Positions 8,655 through 14,853 of a DNA stretch of 25,649 nt are shown one piece after another. The stretch's first letter is position 1. Every line of letters begins with the position of its first letter. The position numbers and the translations under genes were made by a program. The stretch comes from CAWEPK01 sp049521495 (GTDB taxonomy: Bacteria > Desulfobacterota > Syntrophorhabdia > Syntrophorhabdales > WCHB1-27), in contig JBEKOT010000023.1 of the NCBI GenBank assembly GCA_049521495.1, forward strand, positions 1 through 25,649. The letters are read 5' to 3'. The notes beneath the pieces were generated by a model that ran no database searches, was not told where the DNA came from, and saw only the letters and a program-made list of their open reading frames with translations.

Positions 8655-8996
8655 CTATTTCCTCCCCTCGTTTATCGCGTAGCGGATCATGTAGAACTTC
8701 TTGTTTATCATCTGGACCAGTGAATTGAACATCAGGGTGTTCTCCGTCATCTTGACGATCTGGTTCTCGATGTCCACCGTATTCCCGTCGATGGAGGCCG
8801 CCCCTTCCTCGGCACTTTTCTCGCTCACCCCGATATTGCCCGGACGGCCTTTCGTCAACCTGGCGAGTTCCGTCTTGAAATCTACCTCCTTCTCTTTGTA
8901 GCCCGGGGTTTCGACGTTGGCTATGTTTGTAGCCAGTATGCGCTGGTAGAAAGCACGTACATCAAGCGCCTTCTCGATCAGGTCGACTATTCCCAT
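8655..8996 (-). CDS. flgB: Flagellar proximal rod protein FlgB
   Basis: FlgB is the proximal rod subunit nearest FliE. The 113-residue product has the conserved rod motif RILATNIANVETPGYKEKEV near residues 20-40 and the C-terminal helix MTENTLMFNSLVQMINKKFY. It is slightly shorter than the usual 120-135 residues, the difference lying in the variable middle. The ATG at 8996 is preceded by TAAGGAG, in which TAA is the stop of the response-regulator gene, so the flagellar structural genes are coupled to the regulator genes upstream. Confidence 0.95.
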   Translation of the reverse strand: MGIVDLIEKALDVRAFYQRILATNIANVETPGYKEKEVDFKTELARLTKGRPGNIGVSEKSAEEGAASIDGNTVDIENQIVKMTENTLMFNSLVQMINKKFYMIRYAINEGRK

Positions 8997-9005
8997 CGGT
9001 GCTCC

Positions 9006-10301
9006 TTACGGGACCGCCAGACCCAGGTCCCGATATTCCTTTATTTTATTCCTCAAGGTCCTCGAGGTTATCCCCAGGACCGACGCAGCCCTCGTGCGGT
9101 TCCCATTCATCGACTTAAGGGCCTCGAGGATCAACTTCATCTCCATGTGCCTTACCGAGCCCACCGGCTCCGGAGAGCCCCCCGGGACCTGCGCCTTCTC
9201 GTCGGCGGGGTCCTTTATATGGGCCAGTTTGATCACCCTGTAGTCGGACAGTATGCAGGCTCTCGCGATTACATTCTCGAGCTCCCTCACGTTGCCCCTC
9301 CAGCTCCTCCCGGTGAGGTGGTTCAAGGCCTCTTCCTCTATCCGCGTGTCCGTCCCGCGGGCACACTTTTTCAACAGGTGGACCGCCAGCTCGGGGATGT
9401 CTTCCCGCCTGTCCCGCAGTGGAGGGACGACGATCGGGAAAACGTTGAGTCTGTAATAGAGGTCCTCCCGGAACTTTCCCTCCCCCACCAGTTTTGCAAG
9501 GTTCCTGTTCGTCGTGGCGATTACCTTTACATCGACTTTTTTCGGGAACCTAGACCCGATGACCTCGACCTCCCTTTCCTGGAGGACCCTCAGGAGCTTG
9601 GCCTGGAGCCTTCCGTCCATCTCCGTTACCTCGTCGAGAAGGATGGTCCCCTTGTCCGCAACCTCAAACTTCCCGAGCTTTCTTGACACGGCCCCGGTAA
9701 ACGCGCCTTTCTCGTAGCCGAAAAGCTCGCTCTCCAGCAGGTTCTCCGGCAGAGCTGCGCAGTTCACGGCGACGAAAGGCATTCCCTTCCGTTCCCCCAT
9801 TTCGTGTATGTACCTGGAGATCAGCTCTTTTCCCACGCCGCTTTCGCCCATCACCAGGACCGTCGCGTCCGATCTCGCCACTTGCTGCGCCCTGAGCAGG
9901 ACCTCCTTCATTGCCCTCGAAGAACAGACGATCTTCCCGTCCTCCAGACCGAGCGCCCGCTGTACTACCTCGTAGAGAGTCTCGGTGTCGAAAGGCTTCT
10001 GAATATAGTCGAAGGCCCCCTCCTTTATCGCATTGACCGCGTGCTCTATCGTCCCGTAAGCCGTGATGACGATGACGGGAAGGTAGCACTGCTCCTTCTT
10101 TATTCGGCCGAGCAGCTCGATACCGTTGATATAAGGCATTTTCACGTCGGTGATGACGAGGTCGCACGCCGCCTTTCTGATCGAGTCCATGGCGACCCTG
10201 CCGTCCTCGGCAGAGCACACATCGTATCCCGCCTTTGACAGGGCCTCGGTAAGGGCCACTCGCATGTGATAATCGTCATCAACAACCAGGATGTTTCTCA
10301 T
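9006..10301 (-). CDS. Sigma-54-dependent response regulator, FlrC/FleR-like
   Basis: This NtrC-family activator probably switches on mid-class flagellar genes after phosphorylation by the kinase encoded just upstream. The 431-residue product has a receiver domain (acidic pocket VVDDD at 6-10, phospho-acceptor Asp52 in LVITDVKMP), an AAA+ domain with Walker A GESGVGKE (152-159), the sigma-54-contacting GAFTGA loop (199-204) and Walker B ILLDEV (220-225), and a C-terminal Fis-type helix-turn-helix (NRTRAASVLGITSRTLRNKI). The frame extends to a GTG at 10334, but the ATG at 10301 overlaps the kinase stop as ATGA and has AAAGGA upstream, so it is the likely start. The FlrC/FleR assignment comes from context. 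Confidence 0.9.
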   Translation of the reverse strand: MRNILVVDDDYHMRVALTEALSKAGYDVCSAEDGRVAMDSIRKAACDLVITDVKMPYINGIELLGRIKKEQCYLPVIVITAYGTIEHAVNAIKEGAFDYIQKPFDTETLYEVVQRALGLEDGKIVCSSRAMKEVLLRAQQVARSDATVLVMGESGVGKELISRYIHEMGERKGMPFVAVNCAALPENLLESELFGYEKGAFTGAVSRKLGKFEVADKGTILLDEVTEMDGRLQAKLLRVLQEREVEVIGSRFPKKVDVKVIATTNRNLAKLVGEGKFREDLYYRLNVFPIVVPPLRDRREDIPELAVHLLKKCARGTDTRIEEEALNHLTGRSWRGNVRELENVIARACILSDYRVIKLAHIKDPADEKAQVPGGSPEPVGSVRHMEMKLILEALKSMNGNRTRAASVLGITSRTLRNKIKEYRDLGLAVP

Positions 10302-11389
10302 GACCGTCCTTTCGGCAGGTAGATCGTAAAGCACGAGCCTTTGCCCTCGATCGATTCCGCCTCTATATATCCGTCGTGGGCCTTGACTATATTGTGGGCT
10401 ATGAAAAGGCCGAGGCCCACACCCTTGTCTTTGGTCGTGAAGAAAGGATTGAATATATTCCTTCTTGTCTCCTCGTCCATGCCCACGCCGTCATCGGCGA
10501 ACATTATCGAAACCCATTTACCCTCGTCCCTCACGGCCACGTCGAGCGACCCTTTATCCGAGAGGGCCTCGAAAGCGTTGCTGATAAAGTTCATGAGAGC
10601 CAGCTTCAAAAGGTCCGGATCGAACCACATTCTGTCCTCATAGGAGCTGCTGAAGCGGATCTTAACGTCCTTGCCGCCTACGGATACACTCATAAAATCC
10701 AGCGTCTCCTTCACTATCCCCGAAATCCCGGCCTCCCTCAGGGCGATCGTTTTCGGCCTTGTGTAGGAGAGAAGATTGTTGATGATCCTGTCGATGGTGT
10801 TGACGCCGAAGATCACGGAGTTTACGTACTCCCTTTCTTTCCGACCCATTTTTCCCCGCAAGATCATTGAAAGAAAAAGCTGCATGCTGCCCAGAGGGTT
10901 CTTTATCTCATGGGCGATCCTCGCCGCCATCTCGCCCATTGCTCTCAGCTTCTCATCCCTCTCGGACCGCTCCTTCATTTTCTGTATTTCGCTCACGTCT
11001 TCAAAGACTATGACTTCTTTGCCGCTGGAGCCGTTAGTGAGACTGCTCTTTCTCCACCGAAAATAACCCTTTCCGTTTCTGACTTCCCCCATGGCCGAAC
11101 CCGCCTGGTCGAGGCTCTCGCAAAATTCCGTCCATCCGAATTTTTCGGCCTCCTTATTGGTAAAGATGGTGGATTTGCCGTGCTGGACGACAACGCCCAC
11201 GGGAAGGGAGTTAAGAATATTGTAGAAAGACTCCTTCGCCTTCTCCAGCTCTTTGTTCTTTTCATTTATCTCTTTATTCAGGCTGCTTATCCGCTCCTCC
11301 AGGACCAGGTAGTAGCTGGTCAGGGAATCGGATGCCTTCACGAATTCCTCAAAGGCGTTCTTCAGCAGCTCTGTTTCGGAAGACTGCAT
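10298..11389 (-). CDS. Soluble PAS-type sensor histidine kinase, FlrB/FleS-like
   Basis: This two-component kinase is predicted to phosphorylate the adjacent FlrC-like regulator. The 363-residue protein has no membrane segment. A coiled-coil lead (20-55) is followed by a PAS-like domain (about 55-135), the phospho-acceptor box MAARIAHEIKNPLGSMQLF with His160, the N box LMNFISNAFEAL, the G1 box FADDGVGMDE and the G2 box GVGLGLFIAHNIV. The soluble PAS-HisKA-HATPase layout next to a flagellar sigma-54 regulator is that of FlrB/FleS. The ATG at 11389 has no ribosome site and lies only about two bases from the predicted sigma-54 start. GTG at 11341 (residue 17), preceded by GAGGA, is an alternative start. 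Confidence 0.9.
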   Translation of the reverse strand: MQSSETELLKNAFEEFVKASDSLTSYYLVLEERISSLNKEINEKNKELEKAKESFYNILNSLPVGVVVQHGKSTIFTNKEAEKFGWTEFCESLDQAGSAMGEVRNGKGYFRWRKSSLTNGSSGKEVIVFEDVSEIQKMKERSERDEKLRAMGEMAARIAHEIKNPLGSMQLFLSMILRGKMGRKEREYVNSVIFGVNTIDRIINNLLSYTRPKTIALREAGISGIVKETLDFMSVSVGGKDVKIRFSSSYEDRMWFDPDLLKLALMNFISNAFEALSDKGSLDVAVRDEGKWVSIMFADDGVGMDEETRRNIFNPFFTTKDKGVGLGLFIAHNIVKAHDGYIEAESIEGKGSCFTIYLPKGRS

Positions 11390-11401
11390 GACAGCGCTAC
11401 A

Positions 11402-11417
11402 AGCAAAAGACGTACCA
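11402..11417 (-). promoter_or_regulatory. Sigma-54 (RpoN) promoter for the kinase/flagellar operon
   Basis: On the minus strand the sequence is TGGTACGTCTTTTGCT. Against the sigma-54 consensus TGGCACG-N4-TTGCW it matches at all fixed positions except one (T for C at the fourth base). The invariant GG at -24 and GC at -12 have the right spacing. The predicted transcription start is near 11391, just ahead of the kinase gene. Sigma-54 control fits a flagellar operon that encodes its own NtrC-type activator. Confidence 0.75.
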
Positions 11418-11490
11418 CAAACCGGATGGGGAGGATATTTCTCGAATTGGCGGGTAATTACTTGGAAATGCGGAAAGGGACGGCAAACCG

Positions 11491-11510
11491 CCTGTCACCT
11501 TTTTGACAGG
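11491..11510. promoter_or_regulatory. Dyad, candidate enhancer site for a sigma-54 activator
   Basis: A perfect 7-bp inverted repeat, CCTGTCA-N6-TGACAGG, lies about 110 bp upstream of the predicted sigma-54 start. That is the usual distance for enhancer sites bound by NtrC-type proteins. The core TGTCA-N6-TGAC recurs at 13570-13585 upstream of the second sigma-54 regulator gene. Function is inferred. Confidence 0.5.
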
Positions 11511-11525
11511 GGAAATAGAATCTAT

Positions 11526-11563
11526 TTATTCTGCGATGCCCAGGCGCTTCATCTTTGCAATTA
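11526..11563 (-). pseudogene. Duplicated 3' end of a sigma-54 regulator gene
   Basis: On the minus strand this stretch reads VIAKMKRLGIAE followed by a stop. It closely matches the last residues of the neighbouring regulator (LIEKMKRLGIAE, ending at 11667). Twenty-three bases, GCGATGCCCAGG plus the next 11, are identical at 11533 and 11674, 141 bp apart. No further upstream coding similarity is visible, and an in-frame TGA precedes it by two codons. It is either a relic of a second regulator gene or a direct repeat left by an insertion at the gene's 3' end. Confidence 0.55.
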
Positions 11564-11600
11564 CTTGGGCTCAGCGCCCCCTCCACGAGCAAAGCTCATC

Positions 11601-11636
11601 GGGGCACCCGCGCAAGCGGGTCGTCCCCCCTCTTTT
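11601..11636 (+). terminator. Hairpin with T-run (possible + strand terminator)
   Basis: CCCGC-GCAA-GCGGG (11607-11620) is a 5-bp stem capped by a GNRA tetraloop. It can be extended by an outer GGGG/CCCC pairing (11601-11604 with 11625-11628) and is followed by TCTTTTT on the plus strand. Both flanking genes are on the minus strand, where no T-run follows, so its role as a terminator is uncertain. Confidence 0.35.
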
Positions 11637-11666
11637 TAGCAAGTCTGCCCTTATTTTCGACTCGAT

Positions 11667-13106
11667 CTATTCCGCGATGCCCAGGCGCTTCATCTTCTCT
11701 ATTAGGGTCGTCCTGTTCATGCTCAGTACCTGCGCCGCCTTGCTCTTGACGCCGTTCGTCTCGTTCAGAGCCTTCAAGATCAGGCCCTGCTCGAATTCAG
11801 ATACGAGGGTGTCGTAGCCCCTGGCCAGGTCGAGGCTCGCCTGTTCCTTCCTGTGAGGGGTGTAAAATTTTTCGGGCAGGTCCTCGATATTGACGAGACC
11901 GCTCTTCTTGAGGACGACCAGCCTCTCCACGAGGTTCTGGAGCTCCCTGACATTGCCGGGATAGTCGTACTCCAGGAGGACCTCCATCGTTTCATCGGAA
12001 AAACCTTGCACGTTCGCATTGTTCACCGCGTTCGATCTTTCGAGGAAGTGCGAGTAGAGCACGGGGACGTCCTGTTTCCTTTCCCTCAAGGGGGGGATAT
12101 TGATGGGTACGACATTGAGCCGGTAATAAAGGTCGTCCCTGAACTTGCCTTCCCTGACAAGCTCGTCCAGGTCCCGGTTCGTCGCCGCGATAATCCTCAG
12201 ATCGACATCGATGGTCTTGCTCCCGCCGATCCTTTCGAAAGCCCTCTCCTGGATCGCCCTGAGCAGTTTGACCTGGAGGTTGAAGCTCATGTCTCCGATC
12301 TCGTCGAGGAAGATGGTCCCGCCGTCTGCAAGCTCAAACCTCCCCAGCCGCGTGGCGGTCGCTCCCGTGAAGGCGCCTTTCTCGTACCCGAAAAGCTCGC
12401 TTTCAAGCAGGGTCTCGGGTATGGCACCGCAATTCACAACCACTAGTGGCTTATCCCTCCTGGAAGAATTGAAATGGATGGCCCTCGCCACAAGCTCCTT
12501 GCCCACCCCGCTCTCGCCCACTATAAGGACCGTGGCGTTCGTGTCGGCGACTTTCTCGATGAGCTCGAAGACCTTCTGCATGCCAAGGCTCACGCCTATC
12601 ACGTTTTCAAACTTGTACTTGTCCTTCAGGAAGCTCCGGAGCAGGGTGTTTTCGCGAACCACCCGGTTTTCGGAGAACCTCCTCAGCAGGTTCGCCTTTG
12701 TGGCCAGTTTTTTCGGTATATTATCGCCGGCGAGGAGTCTCGAATACTGCATCGCCGATTCGACGCTCGACAGCACCTCCTCGAACTTGAAAGGCTTGAG
12801 GAGGTAATCGAAAGCGCCGCAGCGCATGGCGGAAAGCGCCGTCTCAAGGCTTCCGTACCCTGTGATCACGATCCCGAGGGTATTGAGATACTCCTTCTGG
12901 ATGAAATTTATCAACTGAAGCCCATCGATCTTGGGCATCAAAAGATCGGTAATCAAGAGGTGATAGCCCTTGTTCTTCAGGGCGATCAGGGCGCTCCTGG
13001 CATCGAGAAAGCAATCTACTGAATAACCCTTGGCTGTCAGGAGCTCGTTGAGCATATTGAGTATGTGCTGCTCATCCTCAACGATTATTATCCGGCCTTT
13101 TTCCAT
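11667..13106 (-). CDS. Sigma-54-dependent response regulator (NtrC family), second copy
   Basis: This is a 479-residue enhancer-binding protein. It has a receiver domain with Asp54 in LLITDLLMP, a long linker (about 120-170), an AAA+ domain with Walker A GESGVGKE (197-204), GAFTGA (244-249) and Walker B IFLDEI (265-270), and a Fis-type helix-turn-helix ending in SKAAQVLSMNRTTLIEKMKR. The GAFTGA loop shows it can engage sigma-54 RNA polymerase. No kinase gene is adjacent. It may act above the flagellar operon, a place held by FleQ/FlrA elsewhere, but unlike typical FleQ its phospho-acceptor Asp is present. The ATG at 13106, with GAGAGG upstream, lies inside the preceding small gene (29-base overlap). 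The exact role is inferred from position. Confidence 0.88.
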   Translation of the reverse strand: MEKGRIIIVEDEQHILNMLNELLTAKGYSVDCFLDARSALIALKNKGYHLLITDLLMPKIDGLQLINFIQKEYLNTLGIVITGYGSLETALSAMRCGAFDYLLKPFKFEEVLSSVESAMQYSRLLAGDNIPKKLATKANLLRRFSENRVVRENTLLRSFLKDKYKFENVIGVSLGMQKVFELIEKVADTNATVLIVGESGVGKELVARAIHFNSSRRDKPLVVVNCGAIPETLLESELFGYEKGAFTGATATRLGRFELADGGTIFLDEIGDMSFNLQVKLLRAIQERAFERIGGSKTIDVDLRIIAATNRDLDELVREGKFRDDLYYRLNVVPINIPPLRERKQDVPVLYSHFLERSNAVNNANVQGFSDETMEVLLEYDYPGNVRELQNLVERLVVLKKSGLVNIEDLPEKFYTPHRKEQASLDLARGYDTLVSEFEQGLILKALNETNGVKSKAAQVLSMNRTTLIEKMKRLGIAE

Positions 13107-13371
13107 GGGCGCCTCTCGAATCGATCATCACGTTGTTTAGCATCTCCCAGGCCCTGTCCTTGTCGTTTCTACCGTTATCCCTGGGGGTGCTCCCGGTGGT
13201 ATAAACGGTCTTGTCCTTGTCCCGCTGCACGTCGAGTGTCGGCGGCCCGGCCTGCGCCTGGCTGCCTCCCTCCGGCCCGTAAGGCCCCGCGGCAAGGGAC
13301 AAACCGGGGAGAATACCCGCCAGAGCAGCGAGCAGCAGCGTTCCTGACCACCCTCTACTCCATCGTCCCAT
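13078..13371 (-). CDS. Small secreted or periplasmic protein of unknown function
   Basis: I do not recognise this 97-residue protein. It has a clear signal peptide (GTLLLAALAGILPGLSLAAG near residues 10-29) and then a Gly/Pro/Asp-rich, charged and probably disordered mature part of about 68 residues with no cysteine. Support for a real gene: a strong AGGAGG ribosome site seven bases before the ATG at 13371, and a 29-base overlap with the regulator gene that follows, suggesting coupled expression. It could be involved in sensing or simply be a co-transcribed envelope protein; nothing in the sequence decides this. Confidence 0.6.
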   Translation of the reverse strand: MGRWSRGWSGTLLLAALAGILPGLSLAAGPYGPEGGSQAQAGPPTLDVQRDKDKTVYTTGSTPRDNGRNDKDRAWEMLNNVMIDSRGAHGKRPDNNR

Positions 13372-13444
13372 TTTTTTTCCTCCTGCGGCTTAACTTTGAC
13401 CCGCCACTCCGCCTTCATATTTTTTCCCACATTAAAGCAAATAA

Positions 13445-13460
13445 TGCAACAAATATGTCA
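13445..13460 (-). promoter_or_regulatory. Weak candidate sigma-54 promoter for the second regulator unit
   Basis: The minus strand reads TGACATATTTGTTGCA, which fits TGGCAYR-N4-TTGCA in spacing and has a perfect -12 element, but the second G of the normally invariant -24 GG is an A. The predicted start is near 13433, about 60 bases before the small secreted-protein gene. The dyad at 13570-13585 would then lie near -145. It is weak alone and somewhat better in that context. Confidence 0.3.
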
Positions 13461-13569
13461 TACCGCATATACCAAGTCATAAGAGGTTTGTGAGTGTGAA
13501 AAGCCCGGCGGCCTTGTTATCGGTACCGGGAAGGTTGGAAACAAGCTTGCAGGCAGTGCTGTAAAACAA

Positions 13570-13585
13570 TGTCAAGACGTTGACG
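13570..13585. promoter_or_regulatory. Dyad TGTCA-N6-TGACG, candidate activator site
   Basis: TGTCA AGACGT TGACG matches the TGTCA-N6-TGACA core of the dyad at 11493-11508 in nine of ten arm positions with the same spacer length. Further TGTCA half-sites lie close by on the minus strand (for example 13601-13605). It is upstream of the small secreted protein and regulator genes. Confidence 0.4.
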
Positions 13586-13611
13586 GCAACGACAAGGGTA
13601 TGACAAGTCCT

Positions 13612-13667
13612 CGGGGGTGTCGCTTTTGAAGCGACGGGCCGGAGGGTCTGTTTTTGGCGCACCCCCG
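13612..13667. repeat. Two-level hairpin just after cheX
   Basis: The outer arms CGGGGGTG (13612-13619) and CACCCCCG (13660-13667) are exact complements. Inside them lies a second perfect stem, GTCGCTT-TTG-AAGCGAC (13619-13635). The structure begins about 8 bases after the cheX stop on the minus strand. No T-run follows on that strand, so it is not a classical terminator; it may protect or process the cheX transcript. Confidence 0.5.
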
Positions 13668-13674
13668 GTCCGCA

Positions 13675-14151
13675 TTATTCGTCGAAAGAAAAGTCGAGAT
13701 TCATGACCTCCCCGTTGCCGTTGCTCACGGAGAAAGAGAAGGGCAGGGTGATGACCGGAAGCTTCGTAATGAAATTCGTCTCAACGCCCTCTCCGACGAC
13801 GACCATCGGAATGGAGGCCTTCAGGTTTATGCCGTTCTTCTCGAATTCTTTTCTGGCCTGGCCGCAAACGATATTCGTCAGCTCGCCGATAGCGTCGACG
13901 ACTTCGGGGGATATGGCCGACGCCTCATCGCCTATAAGGCTGTTGAAAACGAAAAGAGCCCCCTTCTCCCTGAAACTTAGCGCAATGGTACCTTTTTTAT
14001 CTCCCACCATAGACATGATCCCGGTCACATCGCCCGAACTAGTTCTCTCCACTTTCAGACTCGGCTTTCCCAAGGTCAGATCGATGTTGAGCATGGTCTT
14101 GAACACTGTCTGAGCGGCGATAACGAAAGGGTTGATAAACTTTACGTCCAT
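13675..14151 (-). CDS. cheX: Chemotaxis phosphatase CheX
   Basis: CheX dephosphorylates CheY-P in the cytoplasm and so adapts motor switching. The 158-residue product has the CheC/CheX/FliY-type phosphatase signature E90-L-T-N93 in DAIGELTNIVCGQARKEFEK, preceded by the alternating beta-strand pattern of the fold (GIMSMVGDKKGTIALSF), and the C-terminal VITLPFSFS strand. Only one ExxN motif is present, as in CheX. The frame can extend upstream to 14271, but the ATG at 14151 is preceded by GGAGGACTCG, a strong ribosome site, and matches the family N-terminus (MDVKFINPFVIA). The flagellar context supports the call. Confidence 0.9.
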   Translation of the reverse strand: MDVKFINPFVIAAQTVFKTMLNIDLTLGKPSLKVERTSSGDVTGIMSMVGDKKGTIALSFREKGALFVFNSLIGDEASAISPEVVDAIGELTNIVCGQARKEFEKNGINLKASIPMVVVGEGVETNFITKLPVITLPFSFSVSNGNGEVMNLDFSFDE

Positions 14152-14183
14152 CGAGTCCTCCAGCCCCTCTTTATTTGCCGAGC

Positions 14184-14282
14184 TTAGACACAGTCCCGGC
14201 CTTTCCTCAGTATCTGCTCCGTGAGCGCTTCCTTCAGGCGCTTCAGAGAGTTTATCGCTGGGGAACCCCAAAGCTTAAGCTT
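14184..14282 (-). pseudogene. Possible C-terminal gene remnant before cheX
   Basis: One minus-strand frame, different from the upstream extension of cheX, reads 32 codons between stops and ends in SLKRLKEALTEQILRKG plus RDCV and a stop. The helical, charged composition looks like a real protein C-terminus, but there is no start codon and no similarity I can name. It may be the stub of a gene lost from this position, or chance. Confidence 0.25.
14252..14277 (-). promoter_or_regulatory. Possible sigma-28 (FliA) promoter for cheX
   Basis: The minus strand reads TAAGCTTT, 10 bases, AGCGATAA. The flagellar sigma-28 consensus is TAAAGTTT-N11-GCCGATAA; each half matches six of eight and the spacer is one base short. 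It would give a leader of about 95 bases before cheX. Weak but fitting for a chemotaxis gene. Confidence 0.3.
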
Positions 14283-14358
14283 TTACGGCAGAGCGGCTGC
14301 GTCCAAGGCCCACCTTTGGCCTCGCCCTTTTCATCCCCGCGCCCCCGTAACTATAGCA

Positions 14359-14396
14359 ATTATAGTGCTAGGGGCAGCCGATGGGGGTGTGCCCCC
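14359..14396. other. Hairpin and -10-like boxes at the end of the cupin gene
   Basis: GGGGG-TGTG-CCCCC (14383-14396) is a perfect 5-bp stem that overlaps the cupin stop codon. Beyond it lies a minus-strand TATAAT (14364-14359) without a recognisable -35. No T-run follows the stem on the minus strand, so termination is unproven. Confidence 0.35.
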
Positions 14397-14800
14397 TACC
14401 CTTTTCCCTTGTAATCCATTATGTGCATCCCGAAGACGTAATTGGGGGAATCGCACTTCAGGACGGTGAAGCAATGCTTCACGCCCGGCGGGATGAAGAC
14501 TGCAAAGGGCGATTCCACGGTAAACGTCTCATCCTCCATCCGCACTTCGATGACAATGTCCCCCCTGTGCTCGGTGGCTGCAAAGTAGATCTCGGGATGG
14601 TCCTCGTGGACGTGGAGCGCCGCGTGCGGGTCTTTTACTATTTTGCTCACATCCATGCCGTTGATCCGGATATTGACGCCGGGAAAGATACCCGGATAAA
14701 TCCAGGAAGGCGCGGGGCGATGGTGTCCGGCCATTTCGACGAACCTGGGGAGATCCGTCACGACATACCGTTCATACCTGCCCGAAACATCGCTGTTCAT
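14396..14800 (-). CDS. Small single-domain cupin protein
   Basis: This 134-residue protein has both cupin motifs: HAALHVHEDHPEIYFAA near residues 60-76, which gives the metal-binding HxH and Glu, and the second motif FIPPGVKHCFTV near 103-114, with its conserved His. It is probably a cytoplasmic metal-binding barrel; cupins of this size may be isomerases, dioxygenases, decarboxylases or sugar-acid-binding proteins, and the sequence does not settle which. The frame extends to 14824, but the ATG at 14800 has a near-perfect AAGGAGG seven bases upstream. It lies 53 bases after a short-chain dehydrogenase gene on the same strand, so the two probably act on related substrates. Confidence 0.8.
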   Translation of the reverse strand: MNSDVSGRYERYVVTDLPRFVEMAGHHRPAPSWIYPGIFPGVNIRINGMDVSKIVKDPHAALHVHEDHPEIYFAATEHRGDIVIEVRMEDETFTVESPFAVFIPPGVKHCFTVLKCDSPNYVFGMHIMDYKGKG

Positions 14801-14853
14801 AGCTGACCTCCTTAAGTCATTCACATAAGCGATACGACGGGAACCCTGTCAAA

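Larger units (their letters stand above)
13372..13674. other. Intergenic region between cheX and the regulator unit
   Basis: No convincing gene is present. From the cheX side it contains an extended hairpin (13612-13667), the TGTCA dyad (13570-13585), an inverted repeat CCCGG...CCGGG near 13504-13530, the weak sigma-54 candidate (13445-13460), and an AGGAGG ribosome site for the gene starting at 13371. The 61-codon open frame across 13477-13662 has no family features and is treated as chance. Confidence 0.6.

Noticed and set aside
10302..10334. GTG start of the FlrC-like regulator
   Set aside because: The ATG at 10301 overlaps the kinase stop as ATGA, has AAAGGA upstream and starts right at the receiver domain.
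13477..13662. 61-codon minus-strand frame with a Cys-containing hydrophobic stretch
   Set aside because: No ribosome site, no coherent signal peptide at its start and no family pattern; it overlaps the hairpin and dyad region.
14152..14271. N-terminal extension of cheX by 40 codons
   Set aside because: The ATG at 14151 has a strong GGAGG site and matches the family N-terminus; the extension has no ribosome site and an odd composition.
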